From the NCBI GenBank assembly GCA_005885405.1, contig VAYN01000014.1, forward strand, positions 1 through 64,000: DNA of 64,000 nucleotides, in the 5' to 3' direction. The notes beneath the pieces were generated by a model, which did no database searches, had not been told where the DNA came from, and was given only the letters and a program-made list of their open reading frames with translations. The translations under genes were made by a program, and so were the position numbers. Source of the stretch: Actinomycetota bacterium (lineage in GTDB: Bacteria; Actinomycetota; Thermoleophilia; Solirubrobacterales; 70-9). Shown here piece after piece: positions 27,270-34,578 of this stretch (positions within the stretch are counted from its first letter, which is position 1; every line of letters starts with the position of its first letter).

Positions 27270-28526
27270 ATGGCCCAGAACAAGATCGGCATCGTCGGGC
27301 TCGGCTACGTCGGGCTGCCCCTCGCCGTCGCCTTCGCCGAAGCGGGCCAGGCGGTCGTCGGCCTCGACTCGGACCGACGCAAGGTCGAGGGAATCCGCGA
27401 CGGCCGCAGTCACGTCGAGGACGTCTCCGACGAGACCCTGGCCGCGCTTGCGGAGCTGATGCACGCGACGTCGGACCCGGCGGAGCTCGCCGTCTGCGAG
27501 GCGGTTGTCATCTGCGTGCCGACCCCGCTGACCGGCTCACGCGAGCCCGATCTGACCTACCTGCTCGACTCCGCCACCGCCCTCTCCCGGGTCCTGCGCC
27601 CCGGCCAGCTGGTCGTGCTCGAGTCGACCACCTACCCTGGGACCACCCGCGAGCGCCTGCTGCCGATCCTCGAGGAGTCCGGCCTCGCGGCGGGTCGCGA
27701 TTTCCACCTCGCCTTCTCGCCGGAGCGGATCGATCCCGGCCGCACCGACTACACCGTGAAGACGACGCCGAAGCTGGTCGGGGGGCTGACGCCGGAGTGC
27801 GCCGAGCGTGCCCGCGACCTCTACTCGCGCGTCTGCGAGGAGGTCGTCGTCCTCAGCAGTCCCGAGGCGGCCGAGCTCTCGAAGCTGCTCGAGAACATCT
27901 TCCGCTCGGTCAACATCGCCTTGGTCAACGAGCTGGCGCGGCTCTGCGACCGGCTCAAGATCGACGTCTGGGAGGTAATCGACGCCGCCTCCACCAAGCC
28001 TTTCGGCTTCATGCGATTCGAGCCGGGCCCCGGTATGGGCGGCCACTGCCTTCCGGTTGACCCGTTCTACCTCGCCTTCAAGGCGCGCGAGCACGACTTC
28101 TACCCCGAGTTCGTCGAGCTCGCCGGAAAAATCAACCAGACTCAGCCCGACTTCTGCGTGGAACGAATCGAGCGGGCGCTGAACGAGGACGCCAAGGCGG
28201 TCAACGGTTCCCGCATCCTCATCCTCGGCGTCAGCTACAAGGCAGGCGTGGGGGACATCCGGGAGTCGCCGGCGCTGAAGATCATCCGCCGGCTGGTCGA
28301 GCTCGGTGCCGAGGTCGCCTACCACGACCCGCACGTCCCGACCCTTTCTGAGTTCGGGCTCGAGTCGGTTGACCTCGAGGAGGGTCTCGGCGATGCCGAC
28401 CTCGCCACGATCGTCACTGCCCATCCGGGGATCGATTACACCGAAGTGGTCGCTGCGGCGCCGCGCGTGATCGACTTCCGCGGCGTCACCCGCGGGATCG
28501 AGGCGCGCAGCCTGGTCCGTCTCTGA
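27270..28526 (+). CDS. UDP-sugar 6-dehydrogenase (UDP-ManNAc/UDP-GlcNAc/UDP-Glc dehydrogenase family)
   Basis: A 418-residue NAD-dependent enzyme that oxidises the C6 hydroxyl of a nucleotide sugar to a uronic acid. The Rossmann motif GIVGLGYVGLPLAV starts at residue 7, FSPERIDPG and LENIFRSVNIALVNELA mark the central domain, and GMGGHCLPVDP holds the catalytic Cys at about 260. The closing domain includes LGVSYKAGVGDIRESP. The FSPERIDPG and GHCLPVDP form matches the WecC/TviB-like branch better than classical UDP-glucose dehydrogenase. A uronic acid made here could be the substrate of the AsnB-like amidotransferases, by inference. Confidence 0.87.
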   Translation: MAQNKIGIVGLGYVGLPLAVAFAEAGQAVVGLDSDRRKVEGIRDGRSHVEDVSDETLAALAELMHATSDPAELAVCEAVVICVPTPLTGSREPDLTYLLDSATALSRVLRPGQLVVLESTTYPGTTRERLLPILEESGLAAGRDFHLAFSPERIDPGRTDYTVKTTPKLVGGLTPECAERARDLYSRVCEEVVVLSSPEAAELSKLLENIFRSVNIALVNELARLCDRLKIDVWEVIDAASTKPFGFMRFEPGPGMGGHCLPVDPFYLAFKAREHDFYPEFVELAGKINQTQPDFCVERIERALNEDAKAVNGSRILILGVSYKAGVGDIRESPALKIIRRLVELGAEVAYHDPHVPTLSEFGLESVDLEEGLGDADLATIVTAHPGIDYTEVVAAAPRVIDFRGVTRGIEARSLVRL

Positions 28527-28533
28527 GCGGCGC

Positions 28534-29514
28534 TCAGGCGACGACCGTCAGCGCGCCGGGGACTACCCGCAGCTCGATTCTGTCCCGCTCGCCGATGTAG
28601 TCGCCGTCGACCTGGAGCGGGAACGGACGCGGCCTGCCGTCCTTGCCGGTCGAGGCCGTCTCCACGACCGCGTGGGTGACGTCGTCGAAGTGGGTGACCT
28701 GCTTGTGGCGGGCAGCGGGTTTCGTCGCGCTGAAGAGGCGGGTGATCAGGGTCGGCATGTCCCGCTGTGCCGCCCGCTTCAGGACCGCGATCGAGAGGGT
28801 GCCGTCGTCGATCGCGATCCCCTCGCAGACACGGATCGGGTGGGTCGTGAAGTAGGTGAAGGGGTCGGAGTTCTGGACGATCGTGGTGATCCCCTCGACC
28901 GGCTCGGCACCATCAACCGTCGTCCGCACCCGAACCGGGTTGAGGAGGTACTTGCGGTAGAAGCTGGAGACACCCGCCCAGCTGTAGTAGTAGGGCCCGG
29001 CGTTCCCCTTCAGAGTGGGGTTGCGGTCGACCCGCTTGACGACGCTGGCGTCGATGCCGACCCCGCAGGAGAAGACGAAGTAGCGGTCGTCGACCGTCCC
29101 GAGGTCGATCTTGCGCGGCTGCCAGTCGTCAGCGAGCGTCAGCAGGTGCTCGGTGGCGTCGACGACGTCGTTCGGCATCCCCAGGGTCCGGGCGACGACG
29201 TTGGTCGAGCCGCCCGGCAGGACCGCCACCGGCAGGTCGGACCCCGCCAGCCCGTTGGCGACCTCGTTCAGCGTCCCGTCGCCACCGAAGGCGACGACGA
29301 CGTCGTAGCCGCCGTCCCGCGCCTCGCGCCCGATCTCCGTCGCGTGGTTCTGCGCCTGGGTCGAGACCGCTTCGACGTCGAACCGCCCCTGCAGCGCGTA
29401 GATCACGAGGTTTTTCAGCCGATCGGAGACCGTCGTCGCGTAAGGGTTGACGATCAGCAGCATCCGCTTCTTGTGCGGCTTGCGGCGGCGGAGGGAGCGG
29501 AGCTGGGCGGTCAC
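28534..29514 (-). CDS. Diacylglycerol/sphingosine kinase family lipid kinase
   Basis: A 326-residue protein of the DAGK catalytic-domain family. It has an N-terminal basic stretch, RMLLIVNPYATTVSDRL, then VVVAFGGDGTLNEVANGL with the GGDGT nucleotide-binding motif at about residues 77-81, and LPGGSTNVVARTLGMP. The C-terminal beta domain ends IGERDRIELRVVP, the usual YegS/DgkB end. It phosphorylates diacylglycerol or a related lipid at the membrane and may recycle lipids used in glycan assembly. It is convergent with the dehydrogenase gene (7-base gap) and divergent from the fluoride-channel pair. Confidence 0.85.
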   Translation of the reverse strand: MTAQLRSLRRRKPHKKRMLLIVNPYATTVSDRLKNLVIYALQGRFDVEAVSTQAQNHATEIGREARDGGYDVVVAFGGDGTLNEVANGLAGSDLPVAVLPGGSTNVVARTLGMPNDVVDATEHLLTLADDWQPRKIDLGTVDDRYFVFSCGVGIDASVVKRVDRNPTLKGNAGPYYYSWAGVSSFYRKYLLNPVRVRTTVDGAEPVEGITTIVQNSDPFTYFTTHPIRVCEGIAIDDGTLSIAVLKRAAQRDMPTLITRLFSATKPAARHKQVTHFDDVTHAVVETASTGKDGRPRPFPLQVDGDYIGERDRIELRVVPGALTVVA

Positions 29515-29548
29515 GCAGGCATCACCCTAATGCCGCCCAGCCTGCGAC

Positions 29549-29554
29549 TACGCT
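29549..29554 (+). promoter_or_regulatory. Probable -10 box (TACGCT) of a leaderless crcB transcript
   Basis: TACGCT ends 7 bases before the ATG at 29562, and no Shine-Dalgarno sequence lies between. This is one of a set of similar sites in the window. Confidence 0.4.
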
Positions 29555-29561
29555 GCCGCCG

Positions 29562-29939
29562 ATGGTCGACCGACGCGAGCTGGGCGCGATCTTCATCGGC
29601 GGGGCGCTGGGGGCGCTGCTGCGGGCGGGGCTGGCGGAAGCGCTGCCTGCCGGTGGGCCGGGTTGGCCGTGGGCGACCCTGCTGGTCAACGTCGCCGGCG
29701 CGGCGCTGCTCGGGTACTGGTTCACGGTCCTCCCGCACACCAGCTACCGGCGGCCGCTGCTGACCACCGGGTTCTGTGGCGCCCTCACCACCTTCTCGAC
29801 CGTGCAGCTGGAGGTAATCGAGATGATCGACGCGGGTCGGGTTGGATTGGCGGCGGCCTATCTCGGCCTCAGCCTCGTGGCAGGCCTGGCGGGGGCGCAG
29901 GCGGCCACCGTCGTAGCACGCAGGGTGGGAGCGGTATGA
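29562..29939 (+). CDS. crcB: Fluoride channel subunit, CrcB/FluC family (first)
   Basis: A 125-residue protein with four hydrophobic helices. It begins ELGAIFIGGALGALLRAGL, then WATLLVNVAGAALLGYW and TGFCGALTTFSTVQLEV. The N-V-A/S-G and GFCGALTTFST motifs are those of the fluoride-selective channel family. It would export fluoride down its gradient. Its stop overlaps the start of the second crcB gene (ATGA), so the two subunits probably form a heterodimer, as is common in Actinobacteria. Confidence 0.88.
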   Translation: MVDRRELGAIFIGGALGALLRAGLAEALPAGGPGWPWATLLVNVAGAALLGYWFTVLPHTSYRRPLLTTGFCGALTTFSTVQLEVIEMIDAGRVGLAAAYLGLSLVAGLAGAQAATVVARRVGAV

Positions 29940-30301
29940 GCGTGTTGGTCTGGGTCGGCGTCGCCTTGCTCGGTGGCCTAGGGGCGCTCGCCCGTTTCGG
30001 GTTGACGCTGCTGGTTGCCGACCGCCTGCACCCACACCTGCCGCTCGGCACGATGGCGGTCAACGTCAGCGGCGCCTTCCTGCTCGGGTTGCTGGCGGGA
30101 GCCTCGGTGGACGGAGACGCGCGGCTCCTCTTCGGCGTTGGGCTACTCGGCGCCTATACGACCTTCTCAACCTGGATGGTGGAGACGCAGCGGATCGACA
30201 AGGCGGGAAAACGCCGAATCGCAATCCTCAACATCGTCCTCAGCGTCGCCTTCGGCCTGGCGGCGGCGGCCCTCGGCCGCTGGCTCGGCGGCGAGCTCTA
30301 G
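29936..30301 (+). CDS. crcB: Fluoride channel subunit, CrcB/FluC family (second)
   Basis: A 121-residue partner of the preceding gene. It shows VALLGGLGALARFGLTLLV, LGTMAVNVSGAFLLGLLAG and GVGLLGAYTTFSTWMVET. The first copy has Cys in G-F-C-G, here G-L-L-G, so the two chains have diverged. ATG 29936 is inside the ATGA overlap; the longer upstream frame is a shadow of the first gene. A hairpin at 30306-30340 follows immediately. Confidence 0.88.
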   Translation: MSVLVWVGVALLGGLGALARFGLTLLVADRLHPHLPLGTMAVNVSGAFLLGLLAGASVDGDARLLFGVGLLGAYTTFSTWMVETQRIDKAGKRRIAILNIVLSVAFGLAAAALGRWLGGEL

Positions 30302-30305
30302 GCGT

Positions 30306-30340
30306 GTCGAGTTTGTTCGGCCATCCCGAACAAAGTCGAC
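30306..30340. terminator. Inverted repeat between convergent genes, possible bidirectional terminator
   Basis: Two arms, GTCGA-g-TTTGTTCGG and CCGAACAAA-g-TCGAC, pair perfectly except for one G opposite G. They surround a 5-base loop. The repeat fills the whole gap between the stop of crcB and the stop of the metallo-hydrolase. It has no long T-tract, so termination efficiency is uncertain. Confidence 0.5.
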
Positions 30341-30341
30341 A

Positions 30342-31343
30342 TCAGGTCGCCTCGTAGCGGATCACGGCGCCGTCATCGACTTCCCGCACCCGCCCCCCAT
30401 TGACTAACAGGTCGGTGTGGCCGATCACCTCGGAAAGGGTGAGGTAGGCCTGGGTGACGGCGACGTTGCCCCAGAGTGCCTGCGCCAGCTCGTAGCCAGT
30501 GCGGGGGCGCTCGGCGATCAGCCGGTAGATCTTCTCCTTGCGGCGCTCGCTACCGGCGAAGCGGGAGTCGATCAGCGCCACGTGGTCGGTGATCGGCTCG
30601 CCATGGCCGGGGAGGACGATCTCGGCCGGCATCTCCCTCGTCTTCTTCAGCGACTCGATGTAGGTGGCGAGCGCCTGCGGACGCTCGGAGGAGCCGTCGA
30701 GCGGGCGGGCCAGCAGCGGGTTTGAGGAGATGTTGGGGAGGAGGTGGTCGGCGGCGATCAGGATCCGCCGCTCGGCGTCCCAGAAGATCGTGTCCGACGG
30801 GCTGTGGCCGGGACGGTGGAGAACCTCCAGCCGCCGCTCGCCGAGCTCGAGGACGCCGCCGTCCTCCAGCGGCTTCGTCACCGTCACGTGCGAGCCCCAG
30901 CTGCGGAAGCTGCGGGAGACGCTGCGCAGGGCGACGGTCACGTCCTCGGGGATGCCGTTGCGCAGCATCACCTCGACCGCGAACTGGTCTTCGAGCTCGG
31001 CGTCCTCCTCGAAGGCCGCCAGCCGCCGCGCCGCCGCGCCCAGCGCCGCCACCTCGGCCCCGGAGTGCTCGACCAGGATCTCGACCAGACCGAGGTGGTC
31101 GATGTGCTGATGGGTGACGACGATCTGCTCGAGATCGGCGAGGGCATGGCCGCGTTCGGCCAGCTTCGCCGTCAGCTCGTCGAGCGCCTTGCCCGAGTTC
31201 GGCCCGGTGTCGACCAGCGTCAGCGGCTCGTCCTCGATCAGGTAGCAGTTGACCCGCCCGACCGCGAACGGGGTCGGGATCGCGAAGCGGTGGATGCCGG
31301 CGAGCGCCGCCTGCTCGAGCGCTTGCTCCGGCGTCGCAGTCAC
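30342..31343 (-). CDS. Metallo-beta-lactamase-fold hydrolase
   Basis: A 333-residue protein. The MBL core includes LVDTGPNSGKALDEL, VVTHQHIDHLGLVE (metal-binding HxHxDH variant HQHIDH), LHRPGHSPSDTIFW, ILIAADHLL and VLPGHGEPI. The C-terminal ~80 residues contain a winged-helix-like segment (RPRTGYELAQALWG...AYLTLSEVIGHTDLLVNGGRV). This layout resembles LACTB2/glyoxalase-II-like enzymes. The substrate is unknown. Its start overlaps the stop of the phosphomannomutase gene by 4 bases, so it ends a three-gene operon with HIT and phosphomannomutase. Confidence 0.8.
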   Translation of the reverse strand: MTATPEQALEQAALAGIHRFAIPTPFAVGRVNCYLIEDEPLTLVDTGPNSGKALDELTAKLAERGHALADLEQIVVTHQHIDHLGLVEILVEHSGAEVAALGAAARRLAAFEEDAELEDQFAVEVMLRNGIPEDVTVALRSVSRSFRSWGSHVTVTKPLEDGGVLELGERRLEVLHRPGHSPSDTIFWDAERRILIAADHLLPNISSNPLLARPLDGSSERPQALATYIESLKKTREMPAEIVLPGHGEPITDHVALIDSRFAGSERRKEKIYRLIAERPRTGYELAQALWGNVAVTQAYLTLSEVIGHTDLLVNGGRVREVDDGAVIRYEAT

Positions 31344-32725
31344 GCTCGGATCAGGCCGAGGACCTCGTCGCGGCGGCGTTCCATGTCCTCCCGCGAGACC
31401 AGCGACTCCAGGTTCAGTCGCAGCAGCGGCTCGGTGTTGGAGGGACGGACGTTGAAGTGCCAGTCCTCGAAGTCGATCGAGACGCCGTCGAGGTGGGTCA
31501 CTTTTGCGCCCTCGGAGTAGCGCTCCTCGATCTCGGCCATCTTCGCCTGCGCGTCGGCGACCTCGGAGTTGATCTCGCCGGAGATGAAGTAGCGCGAGCG
31601 GAACTCCTCCATCAGCTCGGCCAGCGTGCGGCCGTCGAGCGAGAGCAGCTCCAGCACCAGCAGCGCCGGGATCGTCCCCGAGTCGGCATTCCAGAAGTCG
31701 CGAAAGTAGTAGTGGCCGGAGACCTCGCCGCCGAATGCCGCTTCCTCCTCGCGCATCCGCGCCTTGAAGAAGGCGTGGCCGACGCGGGAGAGGTCCGAGC
31801 GGCCGCCCTCGGCGGCGACCAGGTCCGGCACCGCCCGGCTCGAGCGGGGGTCGTAGAGAATCGTCGCGCCCGGGTTCTTCTGCAGAACTGAGCGGGCCAG
31901 CAGGGCGCAGATAAAGTCGCCGTCGCAGAAGCTGCCGTTGCCGTCGATGAAAAAGCAGCGGTCGGCGTCGCCGTCCCAGGCGATCCCGAGCTCGGCGCCG
32001 CTCTGCTGAACCCGGTCGATGATCATCCGCCGGTTCTCCTCCAGCAGCGGGTTCGGCTCGTGGTCGGGGAACTCGCCGTTCGGGACGAAATACATCTCCT
32101 CCAGCTCCAGCGGCAGCCGCTCGAGGATCGGGCCGACCATTGGGCCGCCCATCCCGTTGCCGCCGTCGACGACGACCTTCATCGGCTTCACGTTGGCGGG
32201 GTCGATGAAGGAGAGGGCGTGAGCCTGGAACTCGCCCCAGATGTCAGCCCCCTCGCTCGATCCGCCGCCGGGAGCCTCACCGAGCCCGGCTTCGATCTCG
32301 GCTTTGACGTCGCCGATCCCGGCGTCGCCGGAGAGGGGGAGGGCGCCCTCGCGCACCAGCTTCACGCCGGTATATGCCTTCGGGTTGTGGGAGGCGGTGA
32401 CCATGGCGCCGCCGTCGAGCTCGCGCGAGCCGACCAGGTGGTAGAGCATCTCGGTCGCGACCTCCCCGGCGTCGATCACCGTCGTGCCCTCGGCGATCAG
32501 CCCTTCGCGGACCGCGCCCGCCATCGCCGGGGCGGTCAGCCGCATGTCGCGGCCGAGACCGACGGTCAGCTCGCCCGGCGCCTTGCCGCGCAGCCGTCCC
32601 AGTACCCGGGCGAAGGCGCGGCCGATCGCGGTCGCGGTCGTCTCGTCCATCTCCTCGCCGTAGAGGCCGCGGATGTCATACGCCTTGAAAATCCCAGGCG
32701 GGGCGAGGGGGGACTGGTCGTTCAA
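31340..32725 (-). CDS. manB: Phosphomannomutase / phosphoglucomutase
   Basis: A 461-residue alpha-D-phosphohexomutase that interconverts hexose 6- and 1-phosphates, feeding nucleotide sugars for the glycan genes nearby. It begins GIFKAYDIRGLYGEEMDE, and the catalytic Ser is in VTASHNP (about residue 112). The Mg site is DGDADR (Asp about 251, 253 and 255), GGEVSGHYYF is the sugar-binding loop, and RPSNTEPLLRLNLE is the C-terminal phosphate-binding loop. All four domains are complete. Four-base overlaps on both sides tie it to the HIT and metallo-hydrolase genes. Confidence 0.88.
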   Translation of the reverse strand: MNDQSPLAPPGIFKAYDIRGLYGEEMDETTATAIGRAFARVLGRLRGKAPGELTVGLGRDMRLTAPAMAGAVREGLIAEGTTVIDAGEVATEMLYHLVGSRELDGGAMVTASHNPKAYTGVKLVREGALPLSGDAGIGDVKAEIEAGLGEAPGGGSSEGADIWGEFQAHALSFIDPANVKPMKVVVDGGNGMGGPMVGPILERLPLELEEMYFVPNGEFPDHEPNPLLEENRRMIIDRVQQSGAELGIAWDGDADRCFFIDGNGSFCDGDFICALLARSVLQKNPGATILYDPRSSRAVPDLVAAEGGRSDLSRVGHAFFKARMREEEAAFGGEVSGHYYFRDFWNADSGTIPALLVLELLSLDGRTLAELMEEFRSRYFISGEINSEVADAQAKMAEIEERYSEGAKVTHLDGVSIDFEDWHFNVRPSNTEPLLRLNLESLVSREDMERRRDEVLGLIRA

Positions 32726-33210
32726 AACGCTCCTTTCAGAGCCTCGTAGCTCTGCTCGATCGACTGCGGCATCACTTTCGTATCGGCGATCACCGGCATG
32801 AAGTTGTTGTCGCCTGCCCAGCGGGGGACGACGTGCATGTGGATGTGGTGCTCGACGCCGGCGCCGGCGACCCGGCCCTGGTTGAAGCCGACGTTGTAGC
32901 CGTGCGGCTGGTAGACCCGCTCGAGCCGGTCCATCGCCCGCTGCGCCAGCGCCATCATCTCCGCCAGAGTCTCGCCGGGGATCTCCTGCAGCCGCCCGAC
33001 GTGGTCGTAAGGAGCCACCATCAGGTGCCCGTTCGTGTACGGGAAGAGGTTGAGGATGAGAAAACAGCGCTCACCGCGGTGGACGATCAGGTTCGCCTCG
33101 TCATCGTCCGCCGCCGGCTTGGCGCAGAAGATGCACTCCTCCTCGATGTCCTTGGACGCGTCCTTCACGTAAGCGAGGCGCCAGGGCGCCCAGATGCGGA
33201 AATTTGCCAC
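32722..33210 (-). CDS. HIT-family nucleotide hydrolase/phosphorylase
   Basis: A 162-residue protein with GTG start at 33210. ECIFC near residue 25 gives a Zn-type Cys pair. FPYTNGHLMVAPYDHVGRLQEI and the HIT triad region HHIHMHVVPRW (His 122, 124, 126) follow. The close match to actinobacterial AP4A phosphorylase-like HIT proteins suggests hydrolysis or phosphorolysis of dinucleoside polyphosphates. It is first in the operon with manB. TAGGAT sits 9 bases upstream of the GTG. Confidence 0.87.
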   Translation of the reverse strand: MANFRIWAPWRLAYVKDASKDIEEECIFCAKPAADDDEANLIVHRGERCFLILNLFPYTNGHLMVAPYDHVGRLQEIPGETLAEMMALAQRAMDRLERVYQPHGYNVGFNQGRVAGAGVEHHIHMHVVPRWAGDNNFMPVIADTKVMPQSIEQSYEALKGAF

Positions 33211-33267
33211 GGGCGCTCCATCCTATGGAAGCCGGCGCCTAGCCGAAGGGGTTTGCCGCAGGCGCCT

Positions 33268-34281
33268 CTAAAGCCACTTGCGGCGGCGGAAGTAGGCGAC
33301 CATGCCGACGAGGACGACGGCCATGATCCCCAGCACGGTGAAGAAACCCGCCTCGTGGCCTTCGCTCGGGACCCAGGTGTTCATCCCCATCACGCTGGCG
33401 ATCAGCGTCAGCGGCAGGATCACGACGCTGATTGCGGTCAGCACCCGGAGGATGTCGTTGAGGCGGTGGGAGATCACCGACTCGTTGGTCTCCTCCAGCG
33501 CCTCGGCGACCTCCTTGTAGTTTTCGAGCATGTCCCAGATCCGCTCGTGGGCATCGACGATGTCGTCGAAGTAGATCTCGAGGTCGAGGTCGGAGGCGAG
33601 GTAGCGCTGCTTCACCCTCTCCAGTTCGCGCAGGACCGGGCGCTGCGGCCGGATCACTTTGCGGAAGTTGATGATCTCCTGCTTGACGTTGGAGATGTCG
33701 CGGACGACTTCCTCGGCCCGCTCTTCGAAGATCTGGTCCTCGAGCGCGTCGAGCTTGTTGCCGATCTTGCGCAGCATCGGGAAGCAGTAATCAAAGGAGT
33801 CATCTACTAGCCGGTAGAGCAGGTAGCCGGAGCCGCGGGAGAAGAGCTGTTCGCGCAGCTCCTCTTTCGCCCGGCAGCGCTCGAACAGGTACTCGACCGG
33901 CTGCAGAGGCAGGTTCGGGATCGTGACCACGTAATCGGGGCCGACGAAGACGTCGAGCTCGCCGGTGCCGAGCCGGCCCGCCTGGGGGTCGAAGACGGGG
34001 AGGTGGAGAACGATGAAGAGGTAGTCGTCGTAGACGTCGATCTTCGGCCGCTGGTTGCGGGAGAGGACGTCCTCGAGGTCAAGCGCGTGGAAATCGAAGT
34101 GCTCCTCCAGCCACGTCCGCTCCAGCGAGCCCGGCCACTCGATGTTGACCCAACGCAGGCCGTCGGAGTCGATCTGCTCGACGTTTGGCTGCTGGGGCTC
34201 AGGCGCCGCCGGCTGAGAGACGAGCTCGCCGCGACGGCCGCGAGGCCGAGGCAGCCTCGGTTTCGGAAGGTTCGGCATCAT
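33268..34281 (-). CDS. corA: CorA-family magnesium/divalent-cation transporter
   Basis: A 337-residue protein. It has a long cytoplasmic domain with coiled-coil helices (LFSRGSGYLLYRLVDDSFDYCFPMLRK...). Two C-terminal membrane helices follow, with the pore signature GMN at about residues 300-302, and the chain ends FRRRKWL. The N-terminus MMPNLPKPRLPRPRGRRGE is basic. It forms a homopentameric channel for Mg2+ or Co2+/Ni2+. It is divergent from the SAM-riboswitch operon. The gap between the corA and HIT genes holds a GGCGCCT/AGGCGCC inverted repeat without a T-tract. Confidence 0.88.
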   Translation of the reverse strand: MMPNLPKPRLPRPRGRRGELVSQPAAPEPQQPNVEQIDSDGLRWVNIEWPGSLERTWLEEHFDFHALDLEDVLSRNQRPKIDVYDDYLFIVLHLPVFDPQAGRLGTGELDVFVGPDYVVTIPNLPLQPVEYLFERCRAKEELREQLFSRGSGYLLYRLVDDSFDYCFPMLRKIGNKLDALEDQIFEERAEEVVRDISNVKQEIINFRKVIRPQRPVLRELERVKQRYLASDLDLEIYFDDIVDAHERIWDMLENYKEVAEALEETNESVISHRLNDILRVLTAISVVILPLTLIASVMGMNTWVPSEGHEAGFFTVLGIMAVVLVGMVAYFRRRKWL

Positions 34282-34369
34282 TTAGTCCGATCGTCTCTTG
34301 CTGCAGCGGGCTCATCGCGTGCCTAGGTTAGCCACCTTGCAGGCGCTGGAAAGCCAGGTAGCCACTTGG

Positions 34370-34375
34370 TATGGT
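34370..34375 (+). promoter_or_regulatory. Candidate -10 box (TATGGT) for the riboswitch operon
   Basis: TATGGT lies 15 bases upstream of the first base of the riboswitch P1 stem, the right distance for transcription to start just before the aptamer. No good -35 box is visible. Confidence 0.35.
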
Positions 34376-34390
34376 TTCGCCCACATAAGC

Positions 34391-34510
34391 GCCACATCTA
34401 GAGGGGTGGAGGGACTGGCCCATTGAAGCCCCGGCAACCATCGCGACCGCAAGGTCGAGACAGGTGCCAAATCCAGCAGGTCTCCTGAAGATCGGGACCT
34501 GAAAGATGTG
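34391..34510 (+). promoter_or_regulatory. SAM-I (S-box) riboswitch aptamer
   Basis: The arms CCACATCT (34391-34398) and AGATGTGG (34503-34510) form an 8-bp P1 helix. Between them are the conserved core blocks GAGGGACTGGCCC, GCCCCGGCAACC, the P3 hairpin CGACC-GCAA-GGTCG, GGTGCCAAATCCAGCA and the final GAAAGAT. These match the SAM-I consensus in order and spacing. The expression platform follows directly: TGTGGGG (34506-34512) can pair with CCCCACA (34533-34539), which breaks the terminator described next. SAM binding would keep P1 closed and turn the operon off. Confidence 0.93.
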
Positions 34511-34527
34511 GGGGATGTCCGATCCGG

Positions 34528-34554
34528 ACCTCGCCCCACAAATGGCGAGGTTTT
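34528..34554 (+). terminator. Riboswitch-controlled intrinsic terminator
   Basis: CCTCGCC (34528-34534) and GGCGAGG (34543-34549) form a 7-bp stem with an 8-base loop, followed by TTTTT (34550-34554). The 5' arm and loop overlap the antiterminator partner CCCCACA, so the two structures exclude each other. It stands 24 bases before the start codon of the PLP enzyme. Confidence 0.9.
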
Positions 34555-34578
34555 TACGTAAGTGGAAACGAGGATCGG

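Noticed and set aside
29515-29561. Nested inverted repeats (GCAGGC ... GCCTGC, GGCAT ... ATGCC) upstream of crcB as a fluoride riboswitch
   Set aside because: The conserved fluoride-riboswitch core and pseudoknot are not visible, the region is under 50 bases, and the crcB -10 box lies downstream of the repeats, so they would not be transcribed with crcB.
33234-33266. GGCGCCT/AGGCGCC inverted repeat between HIT and corA as an intrinsic terminator
   Set aside because: No T-tract on either strand; kept only as a weak hairpin mentioned with corA.
34391-34510. SAM-IV or T-box leader instead of SAM-I
   Set aside because: The 3' GAAAGAT end, the extra hairpin before it and P1 layout fit SAM-I; no T-box sequence or specifier loop is present.
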